Counted from the stretch's first letter, positions 46,552 through 58,139 are shown. The stretch is DNA of 64,000 nucleotides from Kingdonia uniflora (GCA_014058105.1 JACGCM010001844.1:496001-560000), one strand, 5' to 3'. Notes: generated from the letters alone by a model not told the origin. Translations and numbers: made by a program.

Positions 46552-46869
46552 ATGGCTGCGAATGTACTTGCATAAGAGAATCAGGTGGCAGCGAGAGTCA
46601 GGCGAATATGGGAGAAGACGGTGGAGCTGCCACGGAGGTTCGGTATTGAAGAGGATATTGATATTGAGATGCCAAATCTTTTTCTGGCGGAACCCGGGGC
46701 ATCCATTCTTGGCATGCCCTTTGCGTACTGGTGGGGTATATTGCAGATGATGGGGCCATTACCTGGCAACCAGTTGTCTCTTCTTGAAGGCTTTGTGGAA
46801 GGCATGGTTGATGAGGAGGATGCTGGTGCTGTGCCCGTGGTCAAAGAGGAACAACCCACTGATAATTAG
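46552..46869 (+). pseudogene. Antisense ORF b (element C)
   Basis: MAANVLA, one TAA, then 94 open codons to the stop at 46869: VRRIWEKTVELPRRFGIEED, IEMPNLFLAEPGASILGMPF, YWWGILQMMGPLPGNQLSLL and EGFVEGMVDEEDAG. It shares spacing and key residues with ORF a of C (EL..+F, P.L, G.P..Y.W, L..EC/EG, terminal acids). A single stop codon near the start is the only visible damage. Predicted small acidic soluble protein. Family unknown. Confidence 0.72.
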
Positions 46870-47865
46870 GGTCATTTGTCTATTGAGTATTTTGGTTGGC
46901 TTTTGTTGTTGCTCTGTTCTTCCTTTATCTCTACTCCTCTTTTTTCGAGTCTGTAATTTGTCCTTGATGTCATGTATTGATGAATGAAATTAGGATTTTG
47001 AATTACTGTTGAAGTAATATTTTGTCATTTTATAAGTAGCAATTTGAACTGTCGTACTAAGAGTCTGCAATATCGAAACAAAAATTCTGTACCATTGAAG
47101 TATCGGTAACATCTGTCGAAGGAGGATTTTTAATCTTTGTTGTAGTATCCTAAGCTGTAGAAGTAATAATATAATCTATTGAAGTAGGGTGCTTGAACTG
47201 TCGAGGGGGAGTTTTGAATTTGTCAAAATATGATACTGTAATTTGTCGTAGTAAGAGGCCTAATTTGTCGAAACTGTAAGGATTGAACTGTTGGTGCAAA
47301 AGGCTGGAGCTGTGTAGGCATAAATTTTTAACTCTCAAAGCTTATGATTGTAATTTGTCGAAGGGTGAATGTGATCTATCGAAGTAATAAATTTTGGAAG
47401 TGTCACATATGTCGTAGATCGAATGGTTGGAATATTTGGAGGTCGAATATAAGGTTATCTGTTGACGAGTCTTTGAGACGCTGTAAAGTCGGTTACTCGA
47501 ATTTAAGGAGTGTGTCGAAGGTTTTGTTTGATTTGACTGGCCGTACTGACAGCCTAGACAGCTAGTTTGTCAGAATGGTACGTGCACCTGGGGCAGTGTA
47601 CCGTAAAGGTAATCATGATTTTTTCTTGTATTACGGAAAAAGTTATGATTTAACTGTTTGGATTTCACTATTTAGCTTCGAGTGAGGGTGAAAGGGTTCG
47701 AGAAGCTTTAGTTTTTGTAGGTAAGTTGAAGTGAGTGTGCCGCTTGCACGTGAAGGATATGAGGGGTAAATCGGTCAAAACACATTGTAGCCGAAAAGCC
47801 AAGGTAGTGAGGGCGTGGTAATGATAATGGCTAGAAAATCGAGGCAGTTTTGGCTTTTCGAGAGT
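46870..47865. other. Spacer between ORF b and the large gene (element C), with minirepeats
   Basis: 47080-47410 has degenerate units of about 30-40 bp carrying TTTGTCGAAG, CTGTCGAGG or CTATCGAAGTA motifs. The remainder has no recognisable gene. Confidence 0.6.
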
Positions 47866-47875
47866 GTATATAAGT
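47866..47875 (+). promoter_or_regulatory. TATA box of the large antisense gene (element C)
   Basis: GTGTATATAAGTGTG at the start of the large gene region. The first exon behind it is not clear. Confidence 0.55.
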
Positions 47876-48301
47876 GTGAGAGGAGTAACCACTGGACTGT
47901 TTACTGAGAAAAAATCAAAGAGAGTGAGGAGAAGAGAACGTACGCTAGTAGTGCTTGACAGAAGTTGCTGAAGTTGTTGCATTGATCTTGAAATTCTATG
48001 TATAGTGGTTTTAACACAGCCATGCGATTTGAACACTGCCAATTTTTGTTTTGATTTTTCTTCTGTGTTTGAAAGTAAAATGTCTACATTTGGGGTTTGG
48101 AGATTTTCTTCGAGGATAAGAGAATTCATGTGTCTAGGTTTCAACCCATTCTGGGATTTTGGGGGCCTTTTATGGAGGCACTGGGTTTAGGATCGAAGTG
48201 TCGAATGTGTGTAAATTTGTTATAGTGGGTAGATGGGTTATGGGTTATTGACACATAATTATCGAATATATCGATATAATTGCGTGCCTCTTCTTCTGTA
48301 G

Positions 48302-50448
48302 GGTGAGATGCATACCCGTCGAGCTTCGAGACAGAAGCTGATAGACGAAGAGATCGAAGTATTCAAAGCTAATATTTCTGGTCATGCCCCAATGGATAAG
48401 GGCAGCGATTTAGAGGTGTTAGATGTTATAACCGAAGCCCCTTTGTTTATGGTATTGCCCGCTGGTGAGCTGTCGATTACAAAACGTCGTAGGACTGTAG
48501 TGACTGAGGATAGTAAGGAGGAGGAGATAGTGTGGGGGGAGAGAAGTGAGGGTAATGTGGGGAATTCTTATGAAAGAAAGGAAGAACGGGGTCAGAGTGA
48601 TGAAAGTGGGGATTCGACTGAGTCAGATATGGTTGAAGGTGCCATTTTGGCCAGAGATGGAGTTAGATTAGATCGATTTGCTGCCAAGCTGGAGCTGCCG
48701 AAAGTTGGGGTATTCTTGAGTATGGTGGGAACAGGGTTAACTTTCAAATCAGATCCTGGGGAATGGATAATGGCTTATAGAGGTCAGATTCGATTAGAAA
48801 TGGAACTTCCTATTCGCAGACTGGTGAAAGAAGTTCTAAATTTTTTAGAGGCCACCTCGGTGGAAATGAATGGAAATTTTTATCAGATGATAAGGGTTAT
48901 AAATGGGATGAATGTAAAGTTGAAAAGTGGGTGGAAGGGTTTAATTAAGTGATTTGATATTATTACCTTCTACTCGAAGAAGGCGATCCATAACCCAGGT
49001 ACGTATCACATCCAATGTCACCCAGAGAAGCCCTAGTTCTTTGATCTTTGTTCCACGGGTCGAGGGTGGAATAAAGATTAATTGATAGTACGGGATAACT
49101 ACAAAAATGTTGAGGGAGAAGACCTTTATAAGTTGCATCATAAGATGTATAATTAAAGTAAGCTTGTTGTCGAAGGAATATTGTTGATGTATGTCTTGAA
49201 TAAGTGGTGATTATATTTTTGTTTATTCTACAGGTCCGAAGAATCTGTCTTGGAACAATCCGAGGAACTATATTGATACTTTGCTCGAAGCTAGTGAGGA
49301 TTGGGTCAATTCTATTTTTGACAGTCTTGGTATCAAGAAACAGAGAAGGAAGAAGGCAAATTCCCTGCTTTGAAGTATAGCCGTTACGTTGAAGCCATCA
49401 AAGAGAAGGAAAGGTGAAGGTAATTCAAAGGGTCCAAATGATATAGGAGGGGAAGAGTTGCCAAGAAATTTTTAGTATGTTCCAAAAATGCGAACGGGAT
49501 CGAAGCAGGCAGGGCTAGTGCCTGAAGTGACCGGTGATGCTTTGAGATAGAGGTCGAGGCAGGTTCCAACACCGGCTGAGAAGGGGAAGAGCCGGGTTCT
49601 TCCCAAAGTTCCGAAGGTGCAACAAACAAAGGTTAGTCAGCGCAAAAGGCGTATGGCGCGGGGGAAAGATGATGCAGCAGATGAGGATGAAGAAATGACA
49701 GAGGCCGAACGACAGGAGCAAGCAGTGGCCAAACACGCTTCGATGGTTGAACTCTGCGAGGATGACCCAGACGAGGCTTTGAAGGAAATAAAGAGAAGTA
49801 TGTTTCAGGTAACTATCTATGAATTTCTTCTGTGAGAGTCTGAAATTTCTTTTAAGTTTGTCAATTTTCAAGGGGTAATATTCTAGCAGACGGATGCTTG
49901 GGTACAATTGTACAACACGGCAATGAAGAGTAAAGGGGAAGTTGCACAAGCGGTGGAAAATCTGGATCTTTCTAGGGGGACTGAGGCGTCATTGTTGTCT
50001 GATATCAAGAATTAAAGCGAGATCTGGCAGCGATCACTGACTCGTTTGATGCTTGGCTCGGGCTTCAGCGGTCAAGGCAGGAGCAGGAGTGGTCGGTAAA
50101 GCTTGCGATAATAGAGAGGGAGAAGGTAGAACAGAAGGTGAGTTACCAGCGGCAGTTTGATGATGAATGTAAGGTCAATGTCAGTTGAAAGTGTTTATAG
50201 AAGATAAAGGGGTATAACCTCGAAACGTTGGAGATGATTTGCAAATGAAGAAGAGGCAGATGTTGCTAATGGGGGTAGCTGGAGGTACTGGAGGTGGTGT
50301 GGAGGCCTTTGTTATTAGAGCGGCTAGTGGTAGAACTGTGGATGATGTGGTTGTCGATGGTGCAGGGTCGAAGCCTTCGACTGAAAATGCTGAGGGTGTT
50401 GACGCAGGGGGACCTGTGGAGGATGGAGATCTAGCCGCGCGGGTATGA
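48302..50448 (+). pseudogene. Large antisense gene of element C
   Basis: A main exon starts at 48302 after TTCTTCTGTAG. Its frame is open from 48308 to 48952 (214 codons): MHTRRASRQKLIDEEIE, an acidic part, then GEWIMAYRGQIRLEMELPIR and SVEMNGNFYQMIRVINGMN, which align with the PF04195-like domain of A and B. Similarity continues past the stop (FFDLCSTGRGW) to about 49155. The next exon starts at 49234 (acceptor TTCTACAG) with NYIDTLLEASEDWVNSIFDS, matching LDTIAHEGIELE in element I, and ends at 49808. Another begins at about 49890. The last open part (50239-50448) ends GDLAARV. Shorter C-terminal coiled coil than family 1. Confidence 0.75.
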
Positions 50449-50879
50449 GGTATCCGGTAGTGGGGTTCCATGCCTTCCTTTTCTGATTTGTTGTTGAGTT
50501 GTAATATTTTGAACTATGTTTATTTTTGCATTGGTCTTAGAACTTGGTATGTCTTTGAGTTGTTGTACTGTACTGAAGGTGGTTATCTATGAAACTTTGG
50601 AAGTTTATTCTGAACTGCTTTTGAATTGATGCCTGATTTTCTGTCTGACTTTGTTTTCTTGTTTTGGCCTTGCTTTATTCAAGATTGTTGAAATATTGAT
50701 GTGTATTCTGTTGGCTTCGCTTGTGTTAAACTTTTGATGACTGAACTTGAGTTGTAATGTACCTGCTTATCTGGTGTTTGATACTTTGAATCTTCTGTGC
50801 ACTTAGTAGGATTATAGATATTCTTGTACAATAGTATCTGCATGTACTATTTCTGTCGAATAACTGTGGAGTGATCAAA
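50449..50879. other. 3' flank of the large gene (element C)
   Basis: T-rich non-coding sequence (TTGAGTTGT-like short repeats), probably the 3' untranslated region of the antisense gene. Confidence 0.45.
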
Positions 50880-51615
50880 CCTTGAAGAGCTTCGAAGGAT
50901 CTGTTGGACATCGAAGGTCGAATCCCCAACGATGTTGGAAGTTTGAAAAAGAATTTTGAGGTTGGCTTCGAGTATCAGTCGGGCCGAAGGGATGTGATAC
51001 CCAGAGGAAGCCCGAAAATTCATTGGACTTCGAAGGCCTAAGCCGCAGTGAAGCAAGGCGTGTTCGCCTCCAACGCATTCCCGAGGGTCCGGCCTTTCGA
51101 CCATTCGTGCCCCTCAGTTTTACTCGATTGTTGGAAGCTTGAAAATTTCAAGATCGCCCCCAAGTATCAGTCGGGGTGAGGGTGGAAATGATACTCGGGG
51201 TAAACCAAGAAATTGGCTGCACTTCGATGGTTTCGGAGCCTGATCAAAGCTTAATTTTTCACCCCCAATGCATTCTCGAAGGTCCGGTCTTTCGACCATC
51301 CTTGCCCCTCGAGTTTGCTCAAAATTGAAAGCTTGAAAATTTCAAGGCCGCCCCCATGTATTAGTCGGGGTGAATGGTTGACATGATGCTTAAAAGAAAC
51401 CAAGAAATTGAGTAAACTTCAACGATTTCGGAGCCTGATCAAGGCCTAACTGTTCGCCCCCAATGCATTCTCCAAGGTCCGGTTTTTCGACCATCCTTGC
51501 CCCTCGAGTTTGCTCGAAATTAGAAGCTTAAAAAATCTCAAGGTTACTCCTAGGTATCAGTCAGGTCGAAGGGCTGACATGATACCTAAGTTAAACAAAG
51601 AAATTTAATGAAAAG
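50880..51615. repeat. About 194-bp tandem array, 3.8 units
   Basis: TATCAGTCGGG or a near match at 50973, 51165, 51359 and 51555 (spacing 192, 194, 196). Units also share GGTCCGG..TTTCGACCAT and GAAGCTTGAAAATTTCAAG. The array lies between the antisense gene and integrase, as in all other elements. Confidence 0.95.
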
Positions 51616-51639
51616 GGGAGACGAAGTATGGGTGAAAAA

Positions 51640-53040
51640 CTTTTTATTGATTATTCTGCGTTACATCAGTTATACAAGGCTGAGGCCTTGGCCTATTATA
51701 GAAGACCAACTACATTGTGTTCCACGTATTTGGAAAAGGCTCTTCTTCTTCTATCATTAGGTAGTAAGAACCCTAGCCAGTTTTATCGTACACGACATAA
51801 GGTCTTCCCCAAGATTCGGCTAGCTTGCCGATATTTTGAGGTTTCGAGGATTGGTTGACACGTCAAGTACTAGATCTCTGATCTTAAAAATCTATGGTCG
51901 AACACTCTTGTTATAGGATTTCTGAAGTGATGTGTGGTAGCGGCCAAGGTTCGCCATATCTCGGTCTCTGGTTTCGTCGATCCATAACATGTTACATGCG
52001 AGGTCAAACGCATTATCTTCGTCTGGGAGGTTAGGGTCTCGTATGGGTACTTCGAATTGATTAGGAAGCAGATCTTCAATACCATATGATAGGCGGAAGG
52101 GGGTGCAGCCTGTAGATTTTCTTGGGGTTGTTCTATAGGCCTAGATGACATGCTATAACTCTTGAACCCATCGACCTTTATTCGCGTCAACTCTTTTCTT
52201 GAGACCATCCACGATGGTTTTGCTAATTGCTTAGACTTGACCATTTCATTGGGGATAATAAGGTGTTGAGCGTGAGAGGATGATGTTGCTCTTTTTGAGA
52301 AAGTTTCTGAATTTGCTGCCGACAAATTGGGGACTATTGTCGTATCGAATCATATGGGGGAAGCCAAAACGTGTGATGATGTTTTCCCATAGAAATTTGA
52401 TCACTTCTTCTTCTTTGGTTCGGTACAAAGGTACAGCTTCGACCCATTTGGTAAAGTAATCTATTACAACGAGAACGTTTTCTCTGCTACCCGAGACTTT
52501 AGGGAAAAGCTGATGAGATCGATAGCCCATCTTTTTAATGTCCAGGAAACTTGACTGAAATGGAGGTCTTGAGAACAGAAATGGATGTCATGAGCATGAC
52601 GTTGGCATTTATCACAGTGTTTTGCATATTCTTCAGCTTGTTTTTTCATATTTGGCCAAAATAATCCTCGAGTGACAGCTCGAAGGGCCATGGAACGACC
52701 GGCAGTGTGAGCACCGCAGGTTCCTTCGTGTAGTTCTACTAAAATTATAGAAGCTTCGGCTTGGGATATGTATCGAAGGAGGATGCTATTTGGGGATTTG
52801 CGATGTAATTTATTTTTGTAGATAGTGTACCTGCGGTAATTTTCTAACAATGATCGTCTGACTTTGGGATCATTTGGGAGGGTGGCATTGTTGAGGTAAT
52901 GGAGGAATGGTGTTCGCCAATCGTCTAGATCAAGAATCTTTCCCATAGTATTAATGGCACTGACTTCCATATGGTCGATACTTGGACGTTCGAGTACTTC
53001 GATATGAATGGTTTGGGGTTCTGACTGTCCGAGCATGGCT
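51640..53040 (-). pseudogene. Integrase (element C)
   Basis: Zinc domain (ELHEGTCGAHTAGRS, CDKCQRH), core VIDYFTKWVEAVPLYRT and DNSPQFVGSKF, then NGQV-stop-AISKTIVDG, where the catalytic glutamate codon is TAA. The C-terminal domain shows AYRTTPRKSTGCTPFRLSYG, NLGRYHTSLQKSYNKSVRP and a PNTWNT block near 51700. The first part (53036-52464) is open for 190 codons. No chromodomain. Confidence 0.88.
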
Positions 53041-53480
53041 GCGATGTAGGCGAAGGCATCGGCATGTCGGTTCTCCCCTCGACGGTAATGAATGATAGTA
53101 AATTTTTAGGAAAACCAGTCCATGCGCTGTCTAACGAATAGAGCATAGTCAGCCATGCGACCATTAGCGTGATTTTCACCTATGTAATGCCTCTGAACCA
53201 GTTGGGAATCTGTAAAAATGGCAAATTTAGGAATGCTGAGGTTGAGAACGAGGTCGAGGTCGTAGTTCAAGGCCTCAAACTCAGCTTCATTATTTGAATA
53301 ATCTAAGGTAAGTTTGACGGCCTTTTCAATTCGATCATTAGTGGGTGTGACCAAAACAATACCAATTTTTGAGCCATTAGGTCTAGCGGACCCATCAATG
53401 AATAAATGCCAGCCAGTATGATGGTCCCAGGGATCTAATATTTCGGGTTGGTCTTCTGTTAAGTCATCTTCGTGTTCTTC
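53041..53480 (-). pseudogene. Second RNase H, archaeal-type (element C)
   Basis: HLFIDGSARPNGSKIGIVLV, NNEAEFEALNYDLDLVLNLS, AIFTDSQLVQRHYIGE and a GENRHADAFAYIAAML block: the four acidic positions of RNase H can be read. It lies after the RT-linked RNase H and before integrase, the arrangement known from Tat elements. Confidence 0.82.
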
Positions 53481-55009
53481 CTAATCGACATCTTCAACCG
53501 GGAAGTCTGCAAGAAAGTCTGCTACTGCTTGGCCTTTCTGGGATATCTGCTTCTCGAATATAATATCATGTTCGCCAAGGTACACAGACCACTGTTGTAC
53601 TCGCCAAGATTTCTCTTTTTTACTGAGTACTTCTCGAAGGGGGTAACTTGTTATAACACGGATGGGGTAAGCTTGAAAATATAGTTTGAGTTTGTGGGCT
53701 GAATAGACAAGGGTAAGAAGCAAACGCTCAAGCTTCGAATATCGGGTTTCTACGGGTGTAAAGGTTTTGCTGATGAAATATACAGGTTTCTCAATATTTG
53801 AGTCGAGTCGAATAAGCACTGAACTGATAAAGGTATTTGTAATAGCAAGATATAAAGAGAATATTTCACCCTCGATAGGGGTACTGATAGTGGGTGGTCA
53901 GCCAAGATGACTTTTAAGTTTGAGGAAGGCCTGTTCACACTCGGGTGTCCAGTTGATCTCAGGGTAGTTTTTCTTTTCTGCTTTGTGGATGCCTTGGTCG
54001 CGTAAGAGGGAAAAAAGCCAAGCACATCTGTCTGAAGATTTGGAAATGAAACGGTTAAGGGCTGCGATCTTGCCAGCCACTTTTTAGACGTCTTTTCTGG
54101 TTCGGTGCGAAGGCATGTCAATGAAGGCTTAATTATGGATGGGGTCGACCTCGATACCCCGTTTACTGATAAGGTGGCCTAAAAATTTACCAGATGAAAC
54201 ACCAAATTAGCACTTGTCTGGGTTGAGTTTTATGTAATATGTGCGCAGTATCGAAAAGACTTTGGCTAGGTCATAGATATGGGTCTGTTTTGGGAGGCCC
54301 TTGGATAACATGTCGTCAATGTAAACTTCAACCGACTTGCCAAGCAAGGGTTTAAGCATGGTTGTGACCAGGCGTTAGTAAGTGGCTCCCGCATTTTTAC
54401 AGGAGAAGGGCATAACATTGAAACAGTAAAGGCCTTGTTCAGTGATAAAGGAAGCTTTAAGTTGATCTTCGGGGAGGAGGGGTACCTGATTGTATCCCAA
54501 AGCCGCGTTCATCATGGATAGTCGCTCATATCCTGCAGTAGCGTCGAGGAGTGCTGAGATGATCGAGAGGGGAAGCTATCTTTCGGTGTGTGCTTATTGA
54601 GGTCTGTGAAGTCGACGCAGATTCTGATCTTGCGTTTCTTCATGGGAACTGCCGCAATGTTTGATATCCAGTCAACATACTTCACTTCTCTGATAAAAGC
54701 TACTGCTATGAGCTTGTTCACTTCAAGGTTTACTACTTCTCGAAGTTGTGGTGCTAGGTTATGCTTCTTTTGCTTAACTGCTGAGGAATAGGGAATGAGG
54801 TTGAGGTGATGGTACACCAGGTTGGGGTTGACACCGGGCATCTCCTGGAATTTCCATGCAAAGACATCTTTCTTTGCTCGAAGGAAATCTGTAAGCTCGA
54901 GGCATTCTGCCTCATCGAGAAAAGTTTCAATGAATGTACCTCGACCAGGACCGTCAAGTTTGATATAAACAGTGGGTTTGATGGGTGAGGTGGTATCTGT
55001 CGAAGGTGT
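53481..55009 (-). pseudogene. Reverse transcriptase and RNase H (element C)
   Basis: RT blocks: FAWKFQEMPGVNPNLVYH, SNIAAVPMKKRKIRICVDFT, NKHTPKDSF, FITEQGLYCFNVMPF, VEVYIDDMLSKG with both catalytic aspartates, HLISKRGIEVDP and KIAALNRFISKSSDRCAWLF. The RNase H that follows has KPVYFISKTFTPVETRYSKL and VQQWSVYLGEHDIIFEK. A few stops; otherwise the best kept RT in the window. Confidence 0.9.
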
Positions 55010-55684
55010 CGGGATAAAAAGAGATAGTGATTGCTATGGGCGGCTTACGAGTTTTCGGCTCTGATAAATCTCTGGGTGCTCGCATGAACGGGAGAGGCGT
55101 TGGAAGCCTTTCAAGTTCCAAGTACCTTCGGGAGTGGTAAAGCGAAGGGTATGGTGGTAGGTTAAAGGAATGGCACGCATGGCATGGAGCCAGTCACACC
55201 TGAGGATACCGAGGTATTCTCACTTCTTATCAATGATACGAAAGCTGGTTTAAAGTGTGATGGGCCCTGTGGTGACTGGTAGATAGATTTGGCTGACAGC
55301 GACCACCGTGGCCCCATTGAAGCCTTTCAATTTGACATTGGCAGTGGTTATGAGGTCGGTTTTCTTCATGGTTTCGACGGTTGGGATAAAAAGGACATCA
55401 GCTACACTACCTGTGTCTATGAAAATTGTGTAGAGGATGAGGTTTTCGATCTTAATCATAATAACTAGTGGATTGGAGTGGGGAAAAAAGATGTGAGATG
55501 TATTACAGTTGATGAAGGAAATGCCTTCGAGTCGAGGGCGAGGGCTTAATTCTGGTAGGAGGGTGGAAAGTTTCTCCAGATAGGTGAGTTTGCAACATTC
55601 TTCAACGTGCTTACGTTTGCTTTTATAACGGCCGCTATCGATATTGTTGACTTTGATAAAGCATGATCTGTAGATATATACCAT
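55010..55684 (-). pseudogene. Aspartic protease region (element C)
   Basis: An open frame of 144 codons (55684-55250) contains ILYTIFIDTGSVADVLFIP with the DTGS active site and NVKLKGFNGATVVAVSQIYL. After a stop, LGILRCDWLHAMRAIPLTYH follows (about 55210-55150). Processes the polyprotein in active relatives. Confidence 0.85.
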
Positions 55685-55699
55685 GGACGGACAGCTGTA

Positions 55700-57321
55700 G
55701 GGGTGGATTGAGGATGGAGGTATGACCCGTCAAGGTAGCTGAGAAGGTCGGTAATATACTAGTGTTGACGACCTGCTTTAAGGATGAGTTGGAGAGAGCG
55801 CTGGAGGGCGAAGCATTTGTTGGTATGGTGACAGTTATATTTATGATTGGCATAATAAGGCTTGCCTGCTATGACTTCGATAGAGAAAGGGATAAGCCAA
55901 ATGGGGTCTTCCAGTATATATGGTAAAAGGGTACTGAGAAGGTCAGTGAGTGTGGGTAATACTGGCTTTGGCCACTTCTTGCAGGCCTCAGTGCTGTTAT
56001 CGATGTTAGGGCATTTGCGGCTCTCCGTCTCCTATGAGACGGGAGCGATCAGGGTTGTTAGAGTAGAAGGTAGGTTTTGTCGAGGTTTGTTGGTAGCTGG
56101 GGTTGAAGGCTGGCTCAATTTATGTGACTCGCAGAGGCGCTTGAGGTCAATATACCCGTTAACCTTTGAGAGTATCTCTTCGAGTGTTTGAGGTTTATGG
56201 AGAACTAGGTGTTCTTTTACTCGACTGTGATCAGGAAGGGCATTCGAGTATGCGAGTATAGCATTCGCGCAGTAAAGGTTCTCAATTTTCTGCGATTCAT
56301 CGAGGAACCTTTCGGTGAAGGTTTCGAGTGTTTCGTTGCTGGATTTTCTTAAATTGAACAGGGCATCAACTCTGACTTCTCTGTCCTTATTGAAAGCAAA
56401 CTGAGCGAGGAAAAGCTGCGATAGTTTCTCGAAGCTTCGTATCTAGCCATTTGGGAGGTTGTGATGCCATCGAAGGGGGTTGTCAGTAAGGCTGGCAGGA
56501 AAAAGGTGACATAAAAGGTAGTCAGCTATTGAATAAAGGCTCAGAGCATTTTAGAATTCCAGAATGAGTTATTGAGGGTCTGTATTGCAGTTTTTGCTGA
56601 GTATGGGGGTACGGAAATTATGAGGTATCTCGATAGTAAGAAGTTTGGGGCAAATAAGGTTATTTAGTCGATTCCATGAGTTGGGTTTTGGGATCGTACT
56701 GACCCAAATGACCTGTTGTACTTTGTGGTCGAAGTCCTGCTGTACAACATATGTAGGATAAGGGGGAGATTGGAGGTTTTGAGGATGGTGAGTTTGAGTG
56801 GGTTGAACGATTTTAGCACTGCGCTCCTTGAGACGTTCTCGAGCAAGGCGGCATATGGGGTGTCTAGAGGATCGGAGGGTTGAGTTAGAAGAATTTTCTA
56901 TGGGGTGAATGCCGAGATGGGTGGCGCCGGTAGGAGGAATAATGTGGGGGGCACCCTCAGCTTAGAGATGTCCGTGGGCTACTCCAAGAGTGGGTAAGGG
57001 TCCCAGACAGGCGCGGGCAGACATGCACGATGGGTCTGGTACTTGGGATAGGCGAGCAGGCTATAGAGGTTGTGGTCTCTACAGTTTTCGAACCATATTG
57101 CGTAATTCATCGATTACCCGGTTCTGTCTATTCTCATCATATAGACGGCGGTTCCGTTCAGTTTTTAGCTCTAGGCGGTGAATTTCACGTTCTTGGTTAA
57201 GCTGTGCATGATGGCGCTCCTCAGCTTGAGTGACTTGTTGAGATAGTAAGGCTATTTGGACAACCACTCCATCGATGGAGATGCCAATATGGGTAGAACT
57301 GGAGTAGAGGGTAGGTGCCAT
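55700..57321 (-). pseudogene. gag (element C)
   Basis: Begins MAPTLYSSSTHIGISIDG at 57321 and continues as a coiled coil (QAEERHHAQLNQEREIHRLE). The core gag domain (about 56650-56130) is frameshifted, but blocks such as PFDGITTS and ENPATKHSKPSPKGSS in other frames, and the order, agree with B and D. The C-terminus reaches the protease near 55700. Confidence 0.72.
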
Positions 57322-57390
57322 TGAGGAGAATCTGTGGAAGTTGAAAACAAAGGGAGGGAAAAAGAAAAGGTGATTGGTAGGGTAAGAAGC

Positions 57391-57405
57391 ACAGACGGCG
57401 CCAAT
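57391..57405 (-). promoter_or_regulatory. Primer binding site (element C)
   Basis: The minus strand reads ATTGGCGCCGTCTGTG right after the LTR. TGGCGCCGTC could pair with a tRNA 3' end such as tRNA-Asp. Confidence 0.85.
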
Positions 57406-58139
57406 TGTAGAGGCCTAACATCTTTTGGTGGGGAAGTTGACTCTTACAACATGGGGTTGATCTTCGATCAAAGGAATGCAAGTAAATAATCCAAAGTACG
57501 AACAATCTATAGAAAAATACTTTCATAAAGGCCCGAATGTGACACTCTACGACCTCTGATAAGTATTTTTTAGAGTAATTTTATTATTAAAGGGTAATAG
57601 AAGGTTCGAGTACTGGGTTTTTACAGGTTGGTCGAAGGTAAACTGCAAAGGGGCTGGGGGGAATTTTTCTAACCATCCCTTGCATCCCCATCTCTCCTAT
57701 TTATAGAACATCAGATGGGCTGAATAACCAAGGTTAGGTCAGATTACAAGGGTACTGTCCAGATATTCCGGCAGGGGTATAGGCGCCGGACAGTCTGTAC
57801 TATCACTGTAACAGTTGTTGGAGATGTCTTTGTACTTTGGTATTGTGGCAGTGGTTGGGCCTGTAACAGTAGTTGCTAGAACCAATCACTGCGCCATCTT
57901 GTCTGATGAGCTGGCTGCATGTCCCATCATATTTCGACCATGTGCAGATATGGTCAAAGGGTTTCTGTTGCGATGTGTGTAGTCCGTCCTTGAAGCTTGT
58001 TCAGAGTCGAAGCTTCGTCTTCAGGGGATCTTTGGAAGGCTTGCTTTGAGGGTCGAATGGGCTTTGATATATTCGGGTAGGCTATGAAGTAGCCTTCGTG
58101 TGTCTGAGTGGGGTCGAAGGTTACGGCTAGGCGACTACA
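57406..58139 (-). repeat. 5' LTR of element C (family 2)
   Basis: 734 bp. In plus reading it starts TGTAGAGGCCTAACATC and ends AGGCGACTACA, followed by AAGAC. On the minus strand the TATA box CTATAAATAGG lies near 57705. Confidence 0.96.

Larger units (their letters stand above)
44676..58139 (-). mobile_element. Element C: near-complete Tat-like retrotransposon, 13.46 kb
   Basis: Minus-oriented, with LTRs at 44676-45394 and 57406-58139 and perfect 5-bp target duplication AAGAC (44671-44675 and 58140-58144). All expected parts are present in order: primer site, gag, protease, RT, two RNase H domains, integrase, tandem repeats, antisense large gene, ORF b, ORF a and polypurine tract. It belongs to LTR family 2 with element F. 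Stops in every gene and clear LTR divergence show it is inactive. It is inserted in the integrase gene of D. Confidence 0.96.

Noticed and set aside
47668..48144. Open frame of 158 codons on the minus strand
   Set aside because: It overlaps the promoter and leader of the large gene in C on the other strand; no domain and no counterpart elsewhere.
49515..49949. Open frame of 144 codons on the minus strand
   Set aside because: Shadow of the third exon of the large gene in C, whose plus frame matches other copies.
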